Of a stretch of DNA of 64,000 bases, positions 9,850-20,844 are shown piece by piece (position 1 is the first letter of the stretch; each line of letters starts with the position of its first letter). The DNA comes from Corynebacterium callunae DSM 20147 (GTDB lineage Bacteria > Actinomycetota > Actinomycetes > Mycobacteriales > Mycobacteriaceae): positions 1,178,001-1,242,000 of the forward strand of contig NC_020506.1 of the NCBI RefSeq assembly GCF_000344785.1, given 5' to 3'. Below the pieces are notes generated by a model, which was given only the letters and a program-made list of their open reading frames with translations, ran no database searches and was not told where the DNA came from. Both the position numbers and the translations under genes were made by a program.

Positions 9850-11013
9850 ATGGGAGTCGGTTTCGCAGGGATTCCGCTGCGCGAACTAGGACTAATCATC
9901 CTGGTCGCAGCGGCAATTACCTACCTCAGCACCGGGATTATCCGGATCCTCATGGTCAAAAGTGGCCGGTTAAATGAGATCCGCGATAGAGATGTCCACG
10001 TCATGCCTAAACCACGTCTTGGTGGAGTGGCTATGTTCAGTGGATTCCTTGGTGCGGTATTCCTTGCGGACCAGCTTCCAGCCTTGACAAGAGGCTTTAT
10101 GCCCATCACTCCAGAGATGAATGCCGTCATCTGGGCAGGCTTTGTCATTGTGGTGGTGGGTGCACTTGATGATCTCTTTGATCTTGATGCGATCACCAAG
10201 TTAATTGGCCAGATTGTCGGTGCTGTCACCATGAGTCTCTTGGGACTTACCTGGACAATTCTCTATCTTCCCTTTGGGGGAGGAACCACATTACTTATCG
10301 ACCAAGTCCAGTCCACTATCTTGACAACACTGTTTACGGTGGCCTTGATTAACGCTTTGAACTTTGTGGATGGCCTCGATGGACTCTCTGCTGGTGTGGG
10401 CATGATTGCCGGCGCAGCCATTCTGGTTTTCTCCCTCACCATTCTTTTTGACCAAAATGGTGCGGTTTCCGCTTATCCGCCGGCCATTATTGCAGCAGCC
10501 TTAGTAGGTATTTGCGCCGGCTTTTTGCCTCATAATTTTGAGCCTTCGCGCATTTTTATGGGTGACTCTGGCTCCATGCTGATTGGTCTTTTGCTGGCTG
10601 CTGCCTCCACATCTGCTTCCGGCAAAATCAATATGAGCCTTTATGGCACGGTGGATATCATCGCGCTGATGTCACCAATTATCGTGGTGTTGGCAGCCGT
10701 AGCAGTTCCACTTTTGGATCTAGTGATGGCTGTTATTCGTCGTGTCAGTAGGGGAGCGTCACCGTTTTCGCCGGACAAAATGCACTTGCATCACCGTCTG
10801 CTCGCCATCGGACATACTCATCGTCGCGTGGTTTTGGTGTTGTATATGTGGGTAACTGTAGTGGCTTTTGGAGCTGTAAGTTTTTCCATTGTGCCCCCAC
10901 TTTTTGCCACCCTTTTAACCATCGTTGGGTTGGTGCTGGCAGCTGCGCTAACCTCCATTCCTGTATTGCGCAGCCGGCACTATAACCCGCGCCATGCCAA
11001 TCCGGCTGCCTAA
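9850..11013 (+). CDS. wecA: Polyprenyl-phosphate N-acetylglucosamine-1-phosphate transferase (WecA/Rfe family)
   Basis: Integral membrane enzyme transferring GlcNAc-1-phosphate from UDP-GlcNAc to a polyprenyl phosphate; in mycolic-acid actinobacteria this starts the linker that joins arabinogalactan to peptidoglycan. 387 residues with about eleven hydrophobic helices. Family motifs: GGVAMFSGF, DDLFDLDA (aspartates for Mg2+), NALNFVDGLDGLSAG, and MGDSGSM; the HLHHRL histidine motif lies near residue 315. ATG is the base after the previous stop TAA. Confidence 0.93.
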   Translation: MGVGFAGIPLRELGLIILVAAAITYLSTGIIRILMVKSGRLNEIRDRDVHVMPKPRLGGVAMFSGFLGAVFLADQLPALTRGFMPITPEMNAVIWAGFVIVVVGALDDLFDLDAITKLIGQIVGAVTMSLLGLTWTILYLPFGGGTTLLIDQVQSTILTTLFTVALINALNFVDGLDGLSAGVGMIAGAAILVFSLTILFDQNGAVSAYPPAIIAAALVGICAGFLPHNFEPSRIFMGDSGSMLIGLLLAAASTSASGKINMSLYGTVDIIALMSPIIVVLAAVAVPLLDLVMAVIRRVSRGASPFSPDKMHLHHRLLAIGHTHRRVVLVLYMWVTVVAFGAVSFSIVPPLFATLLTIVGLVLAAALTSIPVLRSRHYNPRHANPAA

Positions 11014-11061
11014 ACAATAGTTAGTTTAAGATTCCCTTTAAGATTTTTAAGCCAAAACCGG

Positions 11062-11078
11062 TAGGATTCCCCCTCGTG
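11062..11078 (+). promoter_or_regulatory. Extremely close -10 hexamer of the AtpI-like gene (leaderless candidate)
   Basis: TAGGAT at 11062-11067 is followed by 8 nt and the GTG start at 11076, with no Shine-Dalgarno. In C. glutamicum this spacing is typical of leaderless mRNAs. Confidence 0.55.
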
Positions 11079-11552
11079 ACTAACCAACAGCCCCAAGATC
11101 CCACTGCACAGTCTGTGCCAGATTCTGCGGATTCACCTTTTCAAATTTCCCAATATGACGATCACCGCCGGCCTTTGCAGCGTGCAGTGAAGTTTGGAAC
11201 CATCGCCCTGGTGGTTCTTACCGTTGTTTCCTTGGCCATTTGGGGAACCACTCGAGGCTTGCCGGGAGTGTGGGGTGTGTTGATTGGTGCCGCAGTTGGA
11301 GGCGGATTTGTCCTGCTCACTGCGCTCAGCGTGTTGGTTACCGCCAATTCCAATGTCACCACCACCGGGGCTGTGGTGCTGGGTAGCTGGCTGCTAAAGA
11401 TCGTCATTTTGGTGATCGTGCTAGCCGTTATTAAAGATATGACTTTCTATGACAATGTCGCCCTTTTTGTCACAGTGGTGATAGCCCTTTTGGCTGTTCT
11501 CCTTACCGAAGTTTGGGGAGTTATTACCTCACGAGTCACCTACGTGGGCTAA
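11076..11552 (+). CDS. AtpI-like membrane protein upstream of the ATP synthase operon
   Basis: 158 residues: a polar N-terminus of about 40 residues followed by four predicted membrane helices (two hairpins, e.g. TIALVVLTVVSLAIWGTT and VLGSWLLKIVILVIVLAVI). Position just before atpB and topology fit the AtpI/I-protein role in assembling the c-ring, but sequence motifs are weak. A very strong terminator separates it from atpB, so it has its own transcript rather than being part of the atp mRNA. Confidence 0.75.
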   Translation: MTNQQPQDPTAQSVPDSADSPFQISQYDDHRRPLQRAVKFGTIALVVLTVVSLAIWGTTRGLPGVWGVLIGAAVGGGFVLLTALSVLVTANSNVTTTGAVVLGSWLLKIVILVIVLAVIKDMTFYDNVALFVTVVIALLAVLLTEVWGVITSRVTYVG

Positions 11553-11567
11553 AAACGCTTCTCGACG

Positions 11568-11615
11568 AATCCCGGGGGCTTTAAGCGCTAGACGCTTAAA
11601 GCCCCCGGGATTTTT
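11568..11615 (+). terminator. Strong rho-independent terminator after the AtpI-like gene
   Basis: Perfect 20-bp stem (11568-11587 with 11593-11612), core CCCGGGGGCTTTAAGC, 5-nt loop CTAGA, and a T-run. It isolates the AtpI-like gene from the atp operon. The 5' flank CGCTTCTCGACG (11556-11567) resembles the dispersed GCTTTTCGACGC element. Confidence 0.95.
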
Positions 11616-11858
11616 GGCTTGCACCACATTAGAGGGTAGGGAAGTAGGGGTGGAGGCCCGAAATCATTCATGTGTTGGTTGCCACAGGGTAAAAGTGAAA
11701 GAGATTGAAACCGCACATAATTGGGCCGTTTTCAGATGTCTTCTGGGAAAAGAGCAGGTAGATTTTAGGTTTTAGCCCATGAATAGCTGGCAAAAAACTG
11801 CTTAAATAATTCGTGGGATTCTTTATCAGCTACCCCCGTTTACCCGCAAGTCGGGCTT

Positions 11859-11874
11859 TGTGACACACATAACA
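11859..11874. promoter_or_regulatory. Possible GlxR (CRP-type) site upstream of the atp operon
   Basis: TGTGA-CACACA-TAACA matches nine of ten arm positions of the GlxR consensus TGTGA-N6-TCACA, but lacks the central TA. It lies ~90 bp upstream of the probable atpB promoter. Candidate only. Confidence 0.3.
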
Positions 11875-11948
11875 CCTGCTAATCGTTCCCGCTCACGCGC
11901 TATTTCTTCGAACTAAGTAGTGGGAAGTAAGTTTTGCCCCCGCCCCGT

Positions 11949-11979
11949 TTGAATAAAAGCTAAAAACACCTGTTAATCT
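11949..11979 (+). promoter_or_regulatory. Probable atpB promoter
   Basis: TTGAAT (11949-11954), 19-bp spacer, and an extended -10 TGTTAATCT (11971-11979). It would give an atpB leader of about 200 nt. A near-copy of the -10 region, AACACCTGCTAATC, lies at 11871-11884 (versus AACACCTGTTAATC at 11965-11978). In C. glutamicum the atp operon is reported to be induced at alkaline pH with SigH involved; no clear SigH box was recognised. The rest of 11616-12189 shows no gene. Confidence 0.5.
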
Positions 11980-12189
11980 ATAACGCGGGTTGAACCGAGA
12001 AACCTCCCAAGGCAGCAGACACTAAGCCGCAGGGGGTTTTGCGGAGCACGTCCCCTGTGATCGTTGCGCTGATGTGCGACGGAGTCCGTGGCGATTGCAG
12101 CGAGTTTTTCAGACGTCCATCGCACCGTGCATAACAAAGAGTGCACGGCCCGAACACGGGAGAGAACGCTGAGCGTTACAACACTGTCC

Positions 12190-13002
12190 ATGAAGGGTGA
12201 ATTTCACAGCCCGAATTTGGACGACGAATTTTTCCCGGGGCACGTAACCGAAAATGGCGACGTCGTGGACATGTTGTTCACCGATTTCGCCAATGGTTGG
12301 TTCGCACTTGATCGCATTATGTTGATCCGTCTTCTTATGACGGCAATTATTGTGATCTTCTTCCTTTTGGCCATGCGTAAGCCAAAGCTTATTCCGCATG
12401 GAGTCCAGAATTTTGCAGAGTATGCGCTCGATTTTGTTCGTATTCACATCGCTGAGGACATCCTTGGAAAGAAGGAAGGCCGTCGGTTCCTACCGATTAT
12501 CGCCACCATCTTCTTTGCTGCCCTCTTGATGAACTTGACTACCATCATTCCAGGCCTGAACATCTCGCCGAACGCTCGTATCGGTTTCCCCATTGTTATG
12601 GCGGTCGCCGGCTACATTGCCTTCATCTACGCAGGATCTAAGCGCTACGGATTTGCGAAGTACGTTAAGTCTTCCATTGTGATCCCGAATATTCCTCCAG
12701 CTCTTCACGTGCTGGTGGTTCCAATTGAGTTCTTCTCTACCTTCATCTTGAGGCCAATTACCCTGGCGCTTCGTTTGATGGCTAACTTCCTTGCCGGCCA
12801 CTTGATTCTGGTCCTGCTGTACTCCGCCACGAACTTCTTCTTCTGGCAGATGAACGGCTGGACTGCAATGTCTGGCGTTACCATCATCTTGGCAGTCCTC
12901 TTCACTGTGTACGAGCTCATCGTCATCTTCCTGCAGGCATACATCTTTGCCCTGCTGGTTGCTGTCTACATTGAGCTTTCCCTGCACGCGGATTCTCACT
13001 AG
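12190..13002 (+). CDS. atpB: F0F1 ATP synthase subunit a
   Basis: Membrane stator subunit forming the proton half-channels against the c-ring. The frame is open to 12088, but ATG at 12190 (MKGEFHSPN) gives 270 residues, the expected length; the upstream stretch looks like leader. Five to six membrane helices; the essential arginine is in RPITLALRLMANFLAGHL (the LRL arginine). First gene of the complete atpBEFHAGDC operon (12.2-19.4 kb), in the standard order. Confidence 0.95.
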   Translation: MKGEFHSPNLDDEFFPGHVTENGDVVDMLFTDFANGWFALDRIMLIRLLMTAIIVIFFLLAMRKPKLIPHGVQNFAEYALDFVRIHIAEDILGKKEGRRFLPIIATIFFAALLMNLTTIIPGLNISPNARIGFPIVMAVAGYIAFIYAGSKRYGFAKYVKSSIVIPNIPPALHVLVVPIEFFSTFILRPITLALRLMANFLAGHLILVLLYSATNFFFWQMNGWTAMSGVTIILAVLFTVYELIVIFLQAYIFALLVAVYIELSLHADSH

Positions 13003-13014
13003 ATGAACAAATAA

Positions 13015-13383
<369 letters not shown>

Positions 13384-13413
13384 TCAGCTAACTTAACCGA
13401 AAGCTGGTAAACC

Positions 13414-13986
13414 ATGGCGAATCCCATTTACTACCTTGCGCATGCAAACGCAGAGTCCCTGCCGCTCGAAAGTGGCAACTCCATTCTGTGGCCTAAGGCT
13501 TATGACATCGTCTGGTCCCTCATCCCGTTTTTGATCATCCTGTTTGTCTTCTGGAAGTTTGTTCTTCCGAAGTTCCAGGAGGTCCTGACCGAGCGTGAGG
13601 ACCGGATCAAGGGAGGCATTCAGCGTGCCGAGGCTGCACAAGCCGAGGCGAAGGCTGCCCTTGAAAAGTACAACGCACAGCTCGCTGAGGCCCGTACCGA
13701 GGCTGCAGAGATCCGTGAGCAGGCGCGCGAGCGCGGCAAGCAGATCGAAGCAGAACTGAAGGACAAGGCCAACGAAGAGAGCAACCGCATCATCGAGTCC
13801 GGTACGAAGCAGCTTCTGGCACAGCGCGAGCAGGTCGTTAACGAACTGCGCCGCGAAATGGGCCAGAACTCCATCAACCTTGCCGAGCACCTACTTGGAG
13901 ATCAGCTCTCCGATAACGTAAAGCGCTCTGGCACGATTGACCGCTTCCTTGCCGATCTCGACACTGTGGCACCGACCGGAAAGTAG
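13414..13986 (+). CDS. atpF: F0F1 ATP synthase subunit b
   Basis: Peripheral stalk subunit. 190 residues: N-terminal membrane helix at about 30-50 ([20 protein letters not shown]), then a long Ala/Glu/Arg/Lys-rich coiled-coil tail (residues ~60-160) that reaches the F1 head. It lies 30 nt after atpE and 5 nt before atpH. Confidence 0.95.
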   Translation: MANPIYYLAHANAESLPLESGNSILWPKAYDIVWSLIPFLIILFVFWKFVLPKFQEVLTEREDRIKGGIQRAEAAQAEAKAALEKYNAQLAEARTEAAEIREQARERGKQIEAELKDKANEESNRIIESGTKQLLAQREQVVNELRREMGQNSINLAEHLLGDQLSDNVKRSGTIDRFLADLDTVAPTGK

Positions 13987-13991
13987 GCGAC

Positions 13992-14807
13992 ATGCACGCA
14001 GCGAGCCGTGAGGCACTGGCAAAGGTATCGTCCGATCTGGACACTGCTCTTGCAGCAGATAACACCGTGGCAGTAGCCGCCCAGGCTGGAAACGAGCTGT
14101 TCGACGTCGTCGAGATCCTCGATGGCGACCGCGCTCTGCGTGTGGCTGTGGCTGATTCCTCCAAGGACGCGCAAAGCCGCGTCGGCCTCATCGAGGCCGT
14201 GTTCGGTGGAAAGGTGAGCCCATCTGTTCTCGAAGTCCTCAAAGACGCCGCAGAGCAGACTTGGTCCACCCCACGCGAGTTCCGTGCTGGACTCGTCCAA
14301 CTTGGCCGTCGCGCCCTGCTTCGCTCAGCTGAGCAGCAGGGTCTGCTAGGCCAGGTAGAAGACGAACTGTTCCGACTAAGCCGCATCCTAGATCGTGAAG
14401 GCAAGCTCACTCAGTTGCTTTCTGATCGCACCCAGGAAGCTGCAACTCGCCGCGAACTGCTAGCCAAGGTGCTTTATGGCAAGGTAACCGCTGTTACCGA
14501 GGCATTGGCACTGCAGGTTATTGGTCGCCCCGAGCACAACCCAATTGATGACATCGCCGCTTTGGCAGCCAACGTAGCTGAGCTACAAGGTCGCTCCGTG
14601 GCATATGTTGTCTCTGCGGTTGAACTACACGAGGGACAGCAGCAGGCATTAGCCGAAAAGCTGGGACGTATTTATGGTCGTGCGATGAGCATCCACTCCG
14701 AGGTTGATACCAGCCTCCTCGGTGGAATGATCATCCGCGTCGGAGACGAAGTTATTGACGGAAGCACCTCGGGTAAGCTCGAGCGCCTTCGTGCAACCTT
14801 CGCTTAA
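13992..14807 (+). CDS. atpH: F0F1 ATP synthase subunit delta
   Basis: Connects the b stalk to the top of the alpha/beta hexamer. 271 residues, the long actinobacterial form (E. coli delta is ~177); the extra N-terminal half is typical of the order. The conserved C-terminal OSCP/delta segment includes VDTSLLGGMIIRVGDEVIDGS. Between atpF and atpA in the normal order. Confidence 0.95.
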   Translation: MHAASREALAKVSSDLDTALAADNTVAVAAQAGNELFDVVEILDGDRALRVAVADSSKDAQSRVGLIEAVFGGKVSPSVLEVLKDAAEQTWSTPREFRAGLVQLGRRALLRSAEQQGLLGQVEDELFRLSRILDREGKLTQLLSDRTQEAATRRELLAKVLYGKVTAVTEALALQVIGRPEHNPIDDIAALAANVAELQGRSVAYVVSAVELHEGQQQALAEKLGRIYGRAMSIHSEVDTSLLGGMIIRVGDEVIDGSTSGKLERLRATFA

Positions 14808-14867
14808 AGACACGACGAATTGACAAATTTAGTAATGCTGGAAGAAACAACCGAGAGCAGGAAGAAC

Positions 14868-16511
14868 ATGGCGGAGCTGACGATCTCCTCCGATGAGATC
14901 CGTAGCGCGATTGCGAACTACACCTCGAGCTACTCCGCGGAGGCCTCCCGTGAGGAGGTCGGCGTGGTTATTTCGGCCGCTGACGGTATTGCCCAGGTTT
15001 CGGGCCTCCCGTCTGTTATGGCGAATGAGCTCCTCGAATTCCCGGGCGGCGTCATCGGCGTCGCACAGAACCTCGACACCGATTCCATCGGCGTTGTAAT
15101 CCTGGGTAACTACGAGCTAATCAAACAAGGCGACCAGGTTCGCCGCACGGGAGACGTTCTGTCTATCCCCGTCGGTGAGAACTTCCTGGGTCGCGTTATC
15201 AACCCCCTTGGCAAGCCGATTGACGGTTTGGGCGAAATCGTAGCTGAAGAGGACCGCGTCCTCGAGCTTCAGGCACCTACCGTGCTTGAGCGTCAGCCTG
15301 TCGAAGAGCCTATGGCCACCGGTATCAAGGCTATCGATGCAATGACTCCGATTGGCCGTGGTCAGCGCCAGCTGATCATTGGTGACCGTAAGACCGGTAA
15401 GACCGCAGTCTGCATTGACACCATCCTTAACCAGAAGGCTAACTGGGAGACCGGCGACAAGACCAAGCAGGTTCGCTGCATCTACGTCGCAATCGGCCAG
15501 AAGGGCTCCACCATTGCAGCCCTGCGTAAGACCCTTGAAGAGCAGGGCGCTCTTGAGTACACCACCATTGTGGCTGCTCCTGCCTCTGATGCTGCAGGCT
15601 TTAAGTGGCTTGCACCATTCGCTGGCGCTGCTCTCGCACAGCACTGGATGTACCAGGGCAATCACGTCTTGGTCATCTACGATGATCTCACCAAGCAGGC
15701 TGAGGCATACCGTGCCATCTCCCTCTTGCTGCGTCGCCCACCAGGCCGCGAAGCATACCCAGGTGACGTCTTCTACCTGCACTCCCGTCTGCTGGAGCGC
15801 GCTGCAAAGCTGTCTGATGATCTAGGCGCAGGTTCCATCACTGCACTGCCAATCATTGAGACCAAGGCAAATGACGTTTCCGCCTTCATTCCTACCAACG
15901 TAATTTCCATTACCGATGGTCAGGTATTCCTTGAGTCCGATCTGTTTAACCGTGGCGTTCGCCCGGCAATTAACGTCGGTGTTTCCGTCTCCCGTGTCGG
16001 TGGCGCAGCTCAGACCAAGGGTATGAAGAAGGTTGCCGGTTCACTCCGTCTGGACTTGGCTGCTTACCGCGACCTGGAAGCTTTCGCTACCTTCGCATCT
16101 GACCTGGACTCTGCCTCCAAGGCACAGCTTGAGCGTGGCCAGCGCCTCGTTCAGCTGCTGATCCAGGCTGAGAATGCTCCTCAGTCCGTTGAGTACCAGA
16201 TTATTTCTCTGTGGCTCGCCGGCGAAGGCGCTTTCGACAACGTTCCCGTCGAAGACGTGCGTCGTTTCGAGACCGAACTGCACGAGTACCTCGGATCCAA
16301 CGCTGCTCAGGTTTATGAGCAGATCGCAGGCGGCGCTCAGCTGTCTGATGAGTCCAAGGAATCTCTGCTCAAGGCAACTGAAGACTTCAAGGGTTCTTTC
16401 CAGACCACTGATGGCTCCCCAGTTATCAATGAGCCTGAGGTAGAGGCACTTGACGCTAACGAGGTTCAGAAGAACCAGCTTTCCGTTTCCCGCAAGGTCA
16501 GCAAGAAGTAA
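14868..16511 (+). CDS. atpA: F0F1 ATP synthase subunit alpha
   Basis: Non-catalytic nucleotide-binding subunit of F1. ATG at 14868 ([10 protein letters not shown]) with AGCAGGAAG upstream gives 547 residues; the frame remains open 16 codons further upstream but without a better start. Walker A GDRKTGKT lies at about 172-179, Walker B near [17 protein letters not shown], and the alpha signature [20 protein letters not shown] follows. Confidence 0.97.
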   Translation: MAELTISSDEIRSAIANYTSSYSAEASREEVGVVISAADGIAQVSGLPSVMANELLEFPGGVIGVAQNLDTDSIGVVILGNYELIKQGDQVRRTGDVLSIPVGENFLGRVINPLGKPIDGLGEIVAEEDRVLELQAPTVLERQPVEEPMATGIKAIDAMTPIGRGQRQLIIGDRKTGKTAVCIDTILNQKANWETGDKTKQVRCIYVAIGQKGSTIAALRKTLEEQGALEYTTIVAAPASDAAGFKWLAPFAGAALAQHWMYQGNHVLVIYDDLTKQAEAYRAISLLLRRPPGREAYPGDVFYLHSRLLERAAKLSDDLGAGSITALPIIETKANDVSAFIPTNVISITDGQVFLESDLFNRGVRPAINVGVSVSRVGGAAQTKGMKKVAGSLRLDLAAYRDLEAFATFASDLDSASKAQLERGQRLVQLLIQAENAPQSVEYQIISLWLAGEGAFDNVPVEDVRRFETELHEYLGSNAAQVYEQIAGGAQLSDESKESLLKATEDFKGSFQTTDGSPVINEPEVEALDANEVQKNQLSVSRKVSKK

Positions 16512-16568
16512 AGGCAGCGAGCCTACACTCTATGACTGTCCAAGCAACTGAAGGGAGGCGTGTGAACC

Positions 16569-17546
16569 ATGGCAACAATTCGTGAATTGCGTGACCGAAT
16601 TCGTTCGGTTAACTCAACCAAGAAGATCACCAAGGCTCAAGAGCTCATCGCCACCTCTCGCATCACCAAGGCACAGGGTCGCGTTGCGGCAGCTGCGCCG
16701 TACGCCGAGGAAATCCAGCGTGTGCTGGAGCGTCTCGCGTCGGCAAGCTCCCTCGACCATCCCATGCTTCGTGAGCGTGAAGGCGGCAAACGAGCCGCCG
16801 TGCTCGTGGTCACCTCTGACCGCGGCATGGCCGGTGGCTACAACCACAACGTGCTGAAGAAGGCTGCGGAGCTCGAGAAGCTCCTCAGCGAGCGCGGCTA
16901 CGAAGTGGTTCGTTATGTCACCGGTAAGAAGGGCGTGGACTACTACAAGTTCCGCGAAGATGCCGTTGCGGGCGCCTGGACTGGATTCTCACAGGATCCA
17001 GACTGGAACGCTACCCACAACGTCCGCCGCCACCTCATTGATGGCTTTAGCGCCACCTCTGAGGGAGAGGCTGCATATCGCGAGGGCCTGAATGTGGCAG
17101 AAGGCCAGGATATCCAGGGCTTCGACCAGGTTCATGTGGTCTACACCGAGTTCATCTCTATGCTGACTCAGAATCCAGTAGTGCACCAGCTACTGCCAAT
17201 CGAGCCAGTCGTCGAAGATGATATTTTCGAAAAAGGCGAGGATCTGTTGTCCTCTTCCGGCGATGTCGAACCAGATTATGAGTTCGAGCCGGATGCTGAC
17301 ACTTTGCTTGAGGCACTGCTTCCGCAGTACATCTCGCGTCGGCTGTTCTCCATCTTCTTGGAGGCCGCAGCTGCAGAGTCCGCTTCACGTCGAAACGCGA
17401 TGAAATCTGCTACTGATAACGCAACGGCACTGGTCAAAGACCTGTCCCGTGTGGCCAACCAGGCACGTCAGGCACAGATCACCCAGGAAATCACAGAGAT
17501 TGTCGGTGGCGCTGGTGCGCTCGCCGACAGCGGAGAAAGTGACTAG
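16569..17546 (+). CDS. atpG: F0F1 ATP synthase subunit gamma
   Basis: Central rotor shaft. 325 residues with the N-terminal helix RELRDRIRSVNSTKKITKAQ and the C-terminal helix MKSATDNATALVKDLSRVANQARQ pair expected of gamma. An acidic loop at ~220-245 (EDDIFEKGEDLLSSSG) is an insertion seen in actinobacterial gamma subunits. GAAGGGAGG precedes the ATG. Confidence 0.97.
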   Translation: MATIRELRDRIRSVNSTKKITKAQELIATSRITKAQGRVAAAAPYAEEIQRVLERLASASSLDHPMLREREGGKRAAVLVVTSDRGMAGGYNHNVLKKAAELEKLLSERGYEVVRYVTGKKGVDYYKFREDAVAGAWTGFSQDPDWNATHNVRRHLIDGFSATSEGEAAYREGLNVAEGQDIQGFDQVHVVYTEFISMLTQNPVVHQLLPIEPVVEDDIFEKGEDLLSSSGDVEPDYEFEPDADTLLEALLPQYISRRLFSIFLEAAAAESASRRNAMKSATDNATALVKDLSRVANQARQAQITQEITEIVGGAGALADSGESD

Positions 17547-19001
<1,455 letters not shown>

Positions 19002-19012
19002 GGTAGAGACAC

Positions 19013-19387
19013 ATGGCTGAAATCACCGTTGAACTGGTGTCTGTGGAGCGCATGCTCTGGTCGGGTCAGGCCAGCATTGTGACTGCTCAGACCACCGAGG
19101 GTGAGATCGGCGTGCTGCCCGATCACGAGCCTCTTCTTGGCCAGCTGGCTGAGAATGGTGTTGTGACCATCCAACCGACCAATGGCGACAAGCTTGTTGC
19201 TGGCGTGTCGGGTGGATTCCTCTCCGTATCCAAGGCAAAGGTGACGATCCTCGCGGACTTCGCCGTCTGGGCGAATGAGGTTGATACCGCATCCGCCGAG
19301 GCAGACCTTAATTCGGACGACGAGCTGGCCAAGGCACATGCCGAGGCTGGGCTGCGCGCGGTCCGCCGCAGCAGCGAAGGTCTCTAA
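19013..19387 (+). CDS. atpC: F0F1 ATP synthase subunit epsilon
   Basis: Regulatory rotor-foot subunit. 124 residues: N-terminal beta-sandwich ([34 protein letters not shown]) and a short C-terminal helical region ([14 protein letters not shown]). Last gene of the operon, ending 18 nt before a strong terminator. Confidence 0.96.
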   Translation: MAEITVELVSVERMLWSGQASIVTAQTTEGEIGVLPDHEPLLGQLAENGVVTIQPTNGDKLVAGVSGGFLSVSKAKVTILADFAVWANEVDTASAEADLNSDDELAKAHAEAGLRAVRRSSEGL

Positions 19388-19404
19388 ACCTCCGTTTAGC
19401 TGTT

Positions 19405-19446
19405 AATCGCCCTGTAGTAGTTTTCTACTACAGGGCGATTTTCTTA
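19405..19446 (+). terminator. Rho-independent terminator of the atp operon
   Basis: Perfect 16-bp stem AATCGCCCTGTAGTAG / CTACTACAGGGCGATT with TTTT loop and T-rich tail. Confidence 0.95.
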
Positions 19447-19453
19447 TATTCTT

Positions 19454-19634
19454 GCTTGTCGACGCGCCCCTGCACGGCCTTTCCAGACCCCCAAGAGGGG
19501 GGTGGGCGAGCGGGCAGATACTTATAGATACTGGGTCGGAATTACCCCCGTAACGGCAATTTTCGCACTCTGAAACAATGTGAGTAGGATCGTTAGAAAT
19601 CGTTTTTCTTTGTGCAGGGAGGACTTAAGACACC
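19454..19634 (+). promoter_or_regulatory. Upstream region of the DUF2550 gene
   Basis: Begins with GCTTGTCGACGCGCCCC (19454-19470), a copy of the dispersed intergenic element, and has the direct repeat AGATACT-TAT-AGATACT (19516-19532 area). A TAGGAT -10 candidate is at 19585-19590, giving a ~35-nt leader with AGGGAGGA Shine-Dalgarno (19616-19623) before GTG 19635. Confidence 0.5.
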
Positions 19635-20117
19635 GTGGAATTTATTACTTGGGCCTTGGTGATCGTTGCAGTTCTTGCTGTTGTGCTCGCAGCCTGGCGT
19701 TTTTTCACCCTGCGTTCACGTGGCACCACTGTCATCTTGCGCCACCTGCCACAAAATGGCCTGCACGGCTGGCGCCATGGCACCTTGCGTTATAACGCGA
19801 ATGATCTTGAGTACTTTAAGCTGCGCTCTCTTTCTCCTATGGCTGACCTTATTCTCAACCGCCTTTCGGTAACCCTCCTTGATCGCAGGGAGCCTACTGC
19901 CGAAGAGGCGGTTTTTATGTCTGAAGGCTCCCGCGTTATTCACATCAAGTCAAAAAATGAAGAAATTGAACTTGCCCTAGATAGCCATGGAGAGATGGCC
20001 TTTACCGCTTGGCTGGAAGCTGCCCCAGATGCTCGCTCTGAGCATTCCATTAGTGCTCATGAGTTGCAGCGTTTCCGCTTTGGTGAATTTGGCAAAGGCA
20101 CCCAAAAGGATAAATAG
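19635..20117 (+). CDS. DUF2550 family membrane-anchored protein
   Basis: 160 residues: an N-terminal membrane helix (FITWALVIVAVLAVVLAAW, residues 3-21) and a basic, soluble domain with WRHGTLRY and the conserved LKLRSLSP-like segment. Proteins of this family are found next to atpC in mycobacteria and corynebacteria, but their function is unknown. GTG start with a good Shine-Dalgarno; the ATP synthase terminator separates it from the atp operon. Confidence 0.85.
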   Translation: MEFITWALVIVAVLAVVLAAWRFFTLRSRGTTVILRHLPQNGLHGWRHGTLRYNANDLEYFKLRSLSPMADLILNRLSVTLLDRREPTAEEAVFMSEGSRVIHIKSKNEEIELALDSHGEMAFTAWLEAAPDARSEHSISAHELQRFRFGEFGKGTQKDK

Positions 20118-20118
20118 T

Positions 20119-20142
20119 CACCCAACCTTGTTAAGGTGGGTG
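20119..20142. terminator. Hairpin between the DUF2550 gene and nucS
   Basis: CACCC-A-ACCTT / AAGGT-GGGTG, a 10-bp stem with one bulged A and a GTT loop, directly after the DUF2550 stop and ending 1 nt before the nucS ATG. No U-tract follows, so terminator function is uncertain. It overlaps TAAGGT (20132-20137), which is 6 nt before the ATG. Confidence 0.5.
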
Positions 20143-20143
20143 C

Positions 20144-20836
20144 ATGCGTCTTGTCATCGCCCGTTGTTCAGTTGATTATGTCGGCCGCCTGGAAGCTCAC
20201 CTTCCCGTGGCCGATCGCCTTTTAATGGTTAAGGCAGATGGTTCCGTGTCCATCCATGCCGATGACCGTGCGTATAAGCCCCTTAACTGGATGACACCAC
20301 CGTGCAGCCTCCAAGAAACCCCCATCATGGATGAGGATGGACAAGCAACCGGTGAAAGCCTTTGGGTGGTGGAAAACAAGAAGGGTGAGCAGCTGCGCAT
20401 CACTGTTGAGCAGATCCATTCCGAGCAAAACTTTGAACTCGGAACTGATCCGGGCTTGGTAAAAGATGGCGTGGAGGATCATCTGCAGCAATTGCTGGCA
20501 GAACATATCACCACCTTGGGTGACGGTTACACGCTTATTCGCCGTGAGTACCCTACAGCTATTGGACCTGTTGATATTTTGTGCCGCAATGCCGATGGTC
20601 AGACCGTGGCCGTGGAAATTAAGCGACGCGGTGGTATCGATGGTGTAGAGCAGTTAACCCGCTATTTGGAATTGCTCAACCGCGATGAGTTGCTCAAGCC
20701 TGTGCAGGGCATCTTCGCGGCTCAAGAAATTAAGCCCCAGGCCAAAACCTTGGCGGAAGACCGTGGCATTAAATGTGTCATCTTGGATTACCAGGCCTTG
20801 CGGGGCATTGAATCCAATGAGCTCACCCTTTTCTAA
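20144..20836 (+). CDS. nucS: Mismatch-specific endonuclease NucS/EndoMS
   Basis: Cuts both strands at mismatched bases and provides the MutS/MutL-independent mismatch repair of actinobacteria and some archaea. 230 residues: N-terminal beta-rich DNA-binding part and a C-terminal RecB-like nuclease with Asp144 (GPVDILC), Glu158 and Lys160 (AVEIKRR). The extreme C-terminus NELTLF resembles the beta-clamp-binding motif reported for this family. ATG sits 6 nt after TAAGGT, so a leaderless mRNA is possible. Confidence 0.95.
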   Translation: MRLVIARCSVDYVGRLEAHLPVADRLLMVKADGSVSIHADDRAYKPLNWMTPPCSLQETPIMDEDGQATGESLWVVENKKGEQLRITVEQIHSEQNFELGTDPGLVKDGVEDHLQQLLAEHITTLGDGYTLIRREYPTAIGPVDILCRNADGQTVAVEIKRRGGIDGVEQLTRYLELLNRDELLKPVQGIFAAQEIKPQAKTLAEDRGIKCVILDYQALRGIESNELTLF

Positions 20837-20844
20837 ATACGCTC

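Noticed and set aside
12088..12189. N-terminal extension of AtpB
   Set aside because: The 34 extra residues are unlike subunit a and carry no membrane segment; ATG 12190 gives the expected 270 residues.
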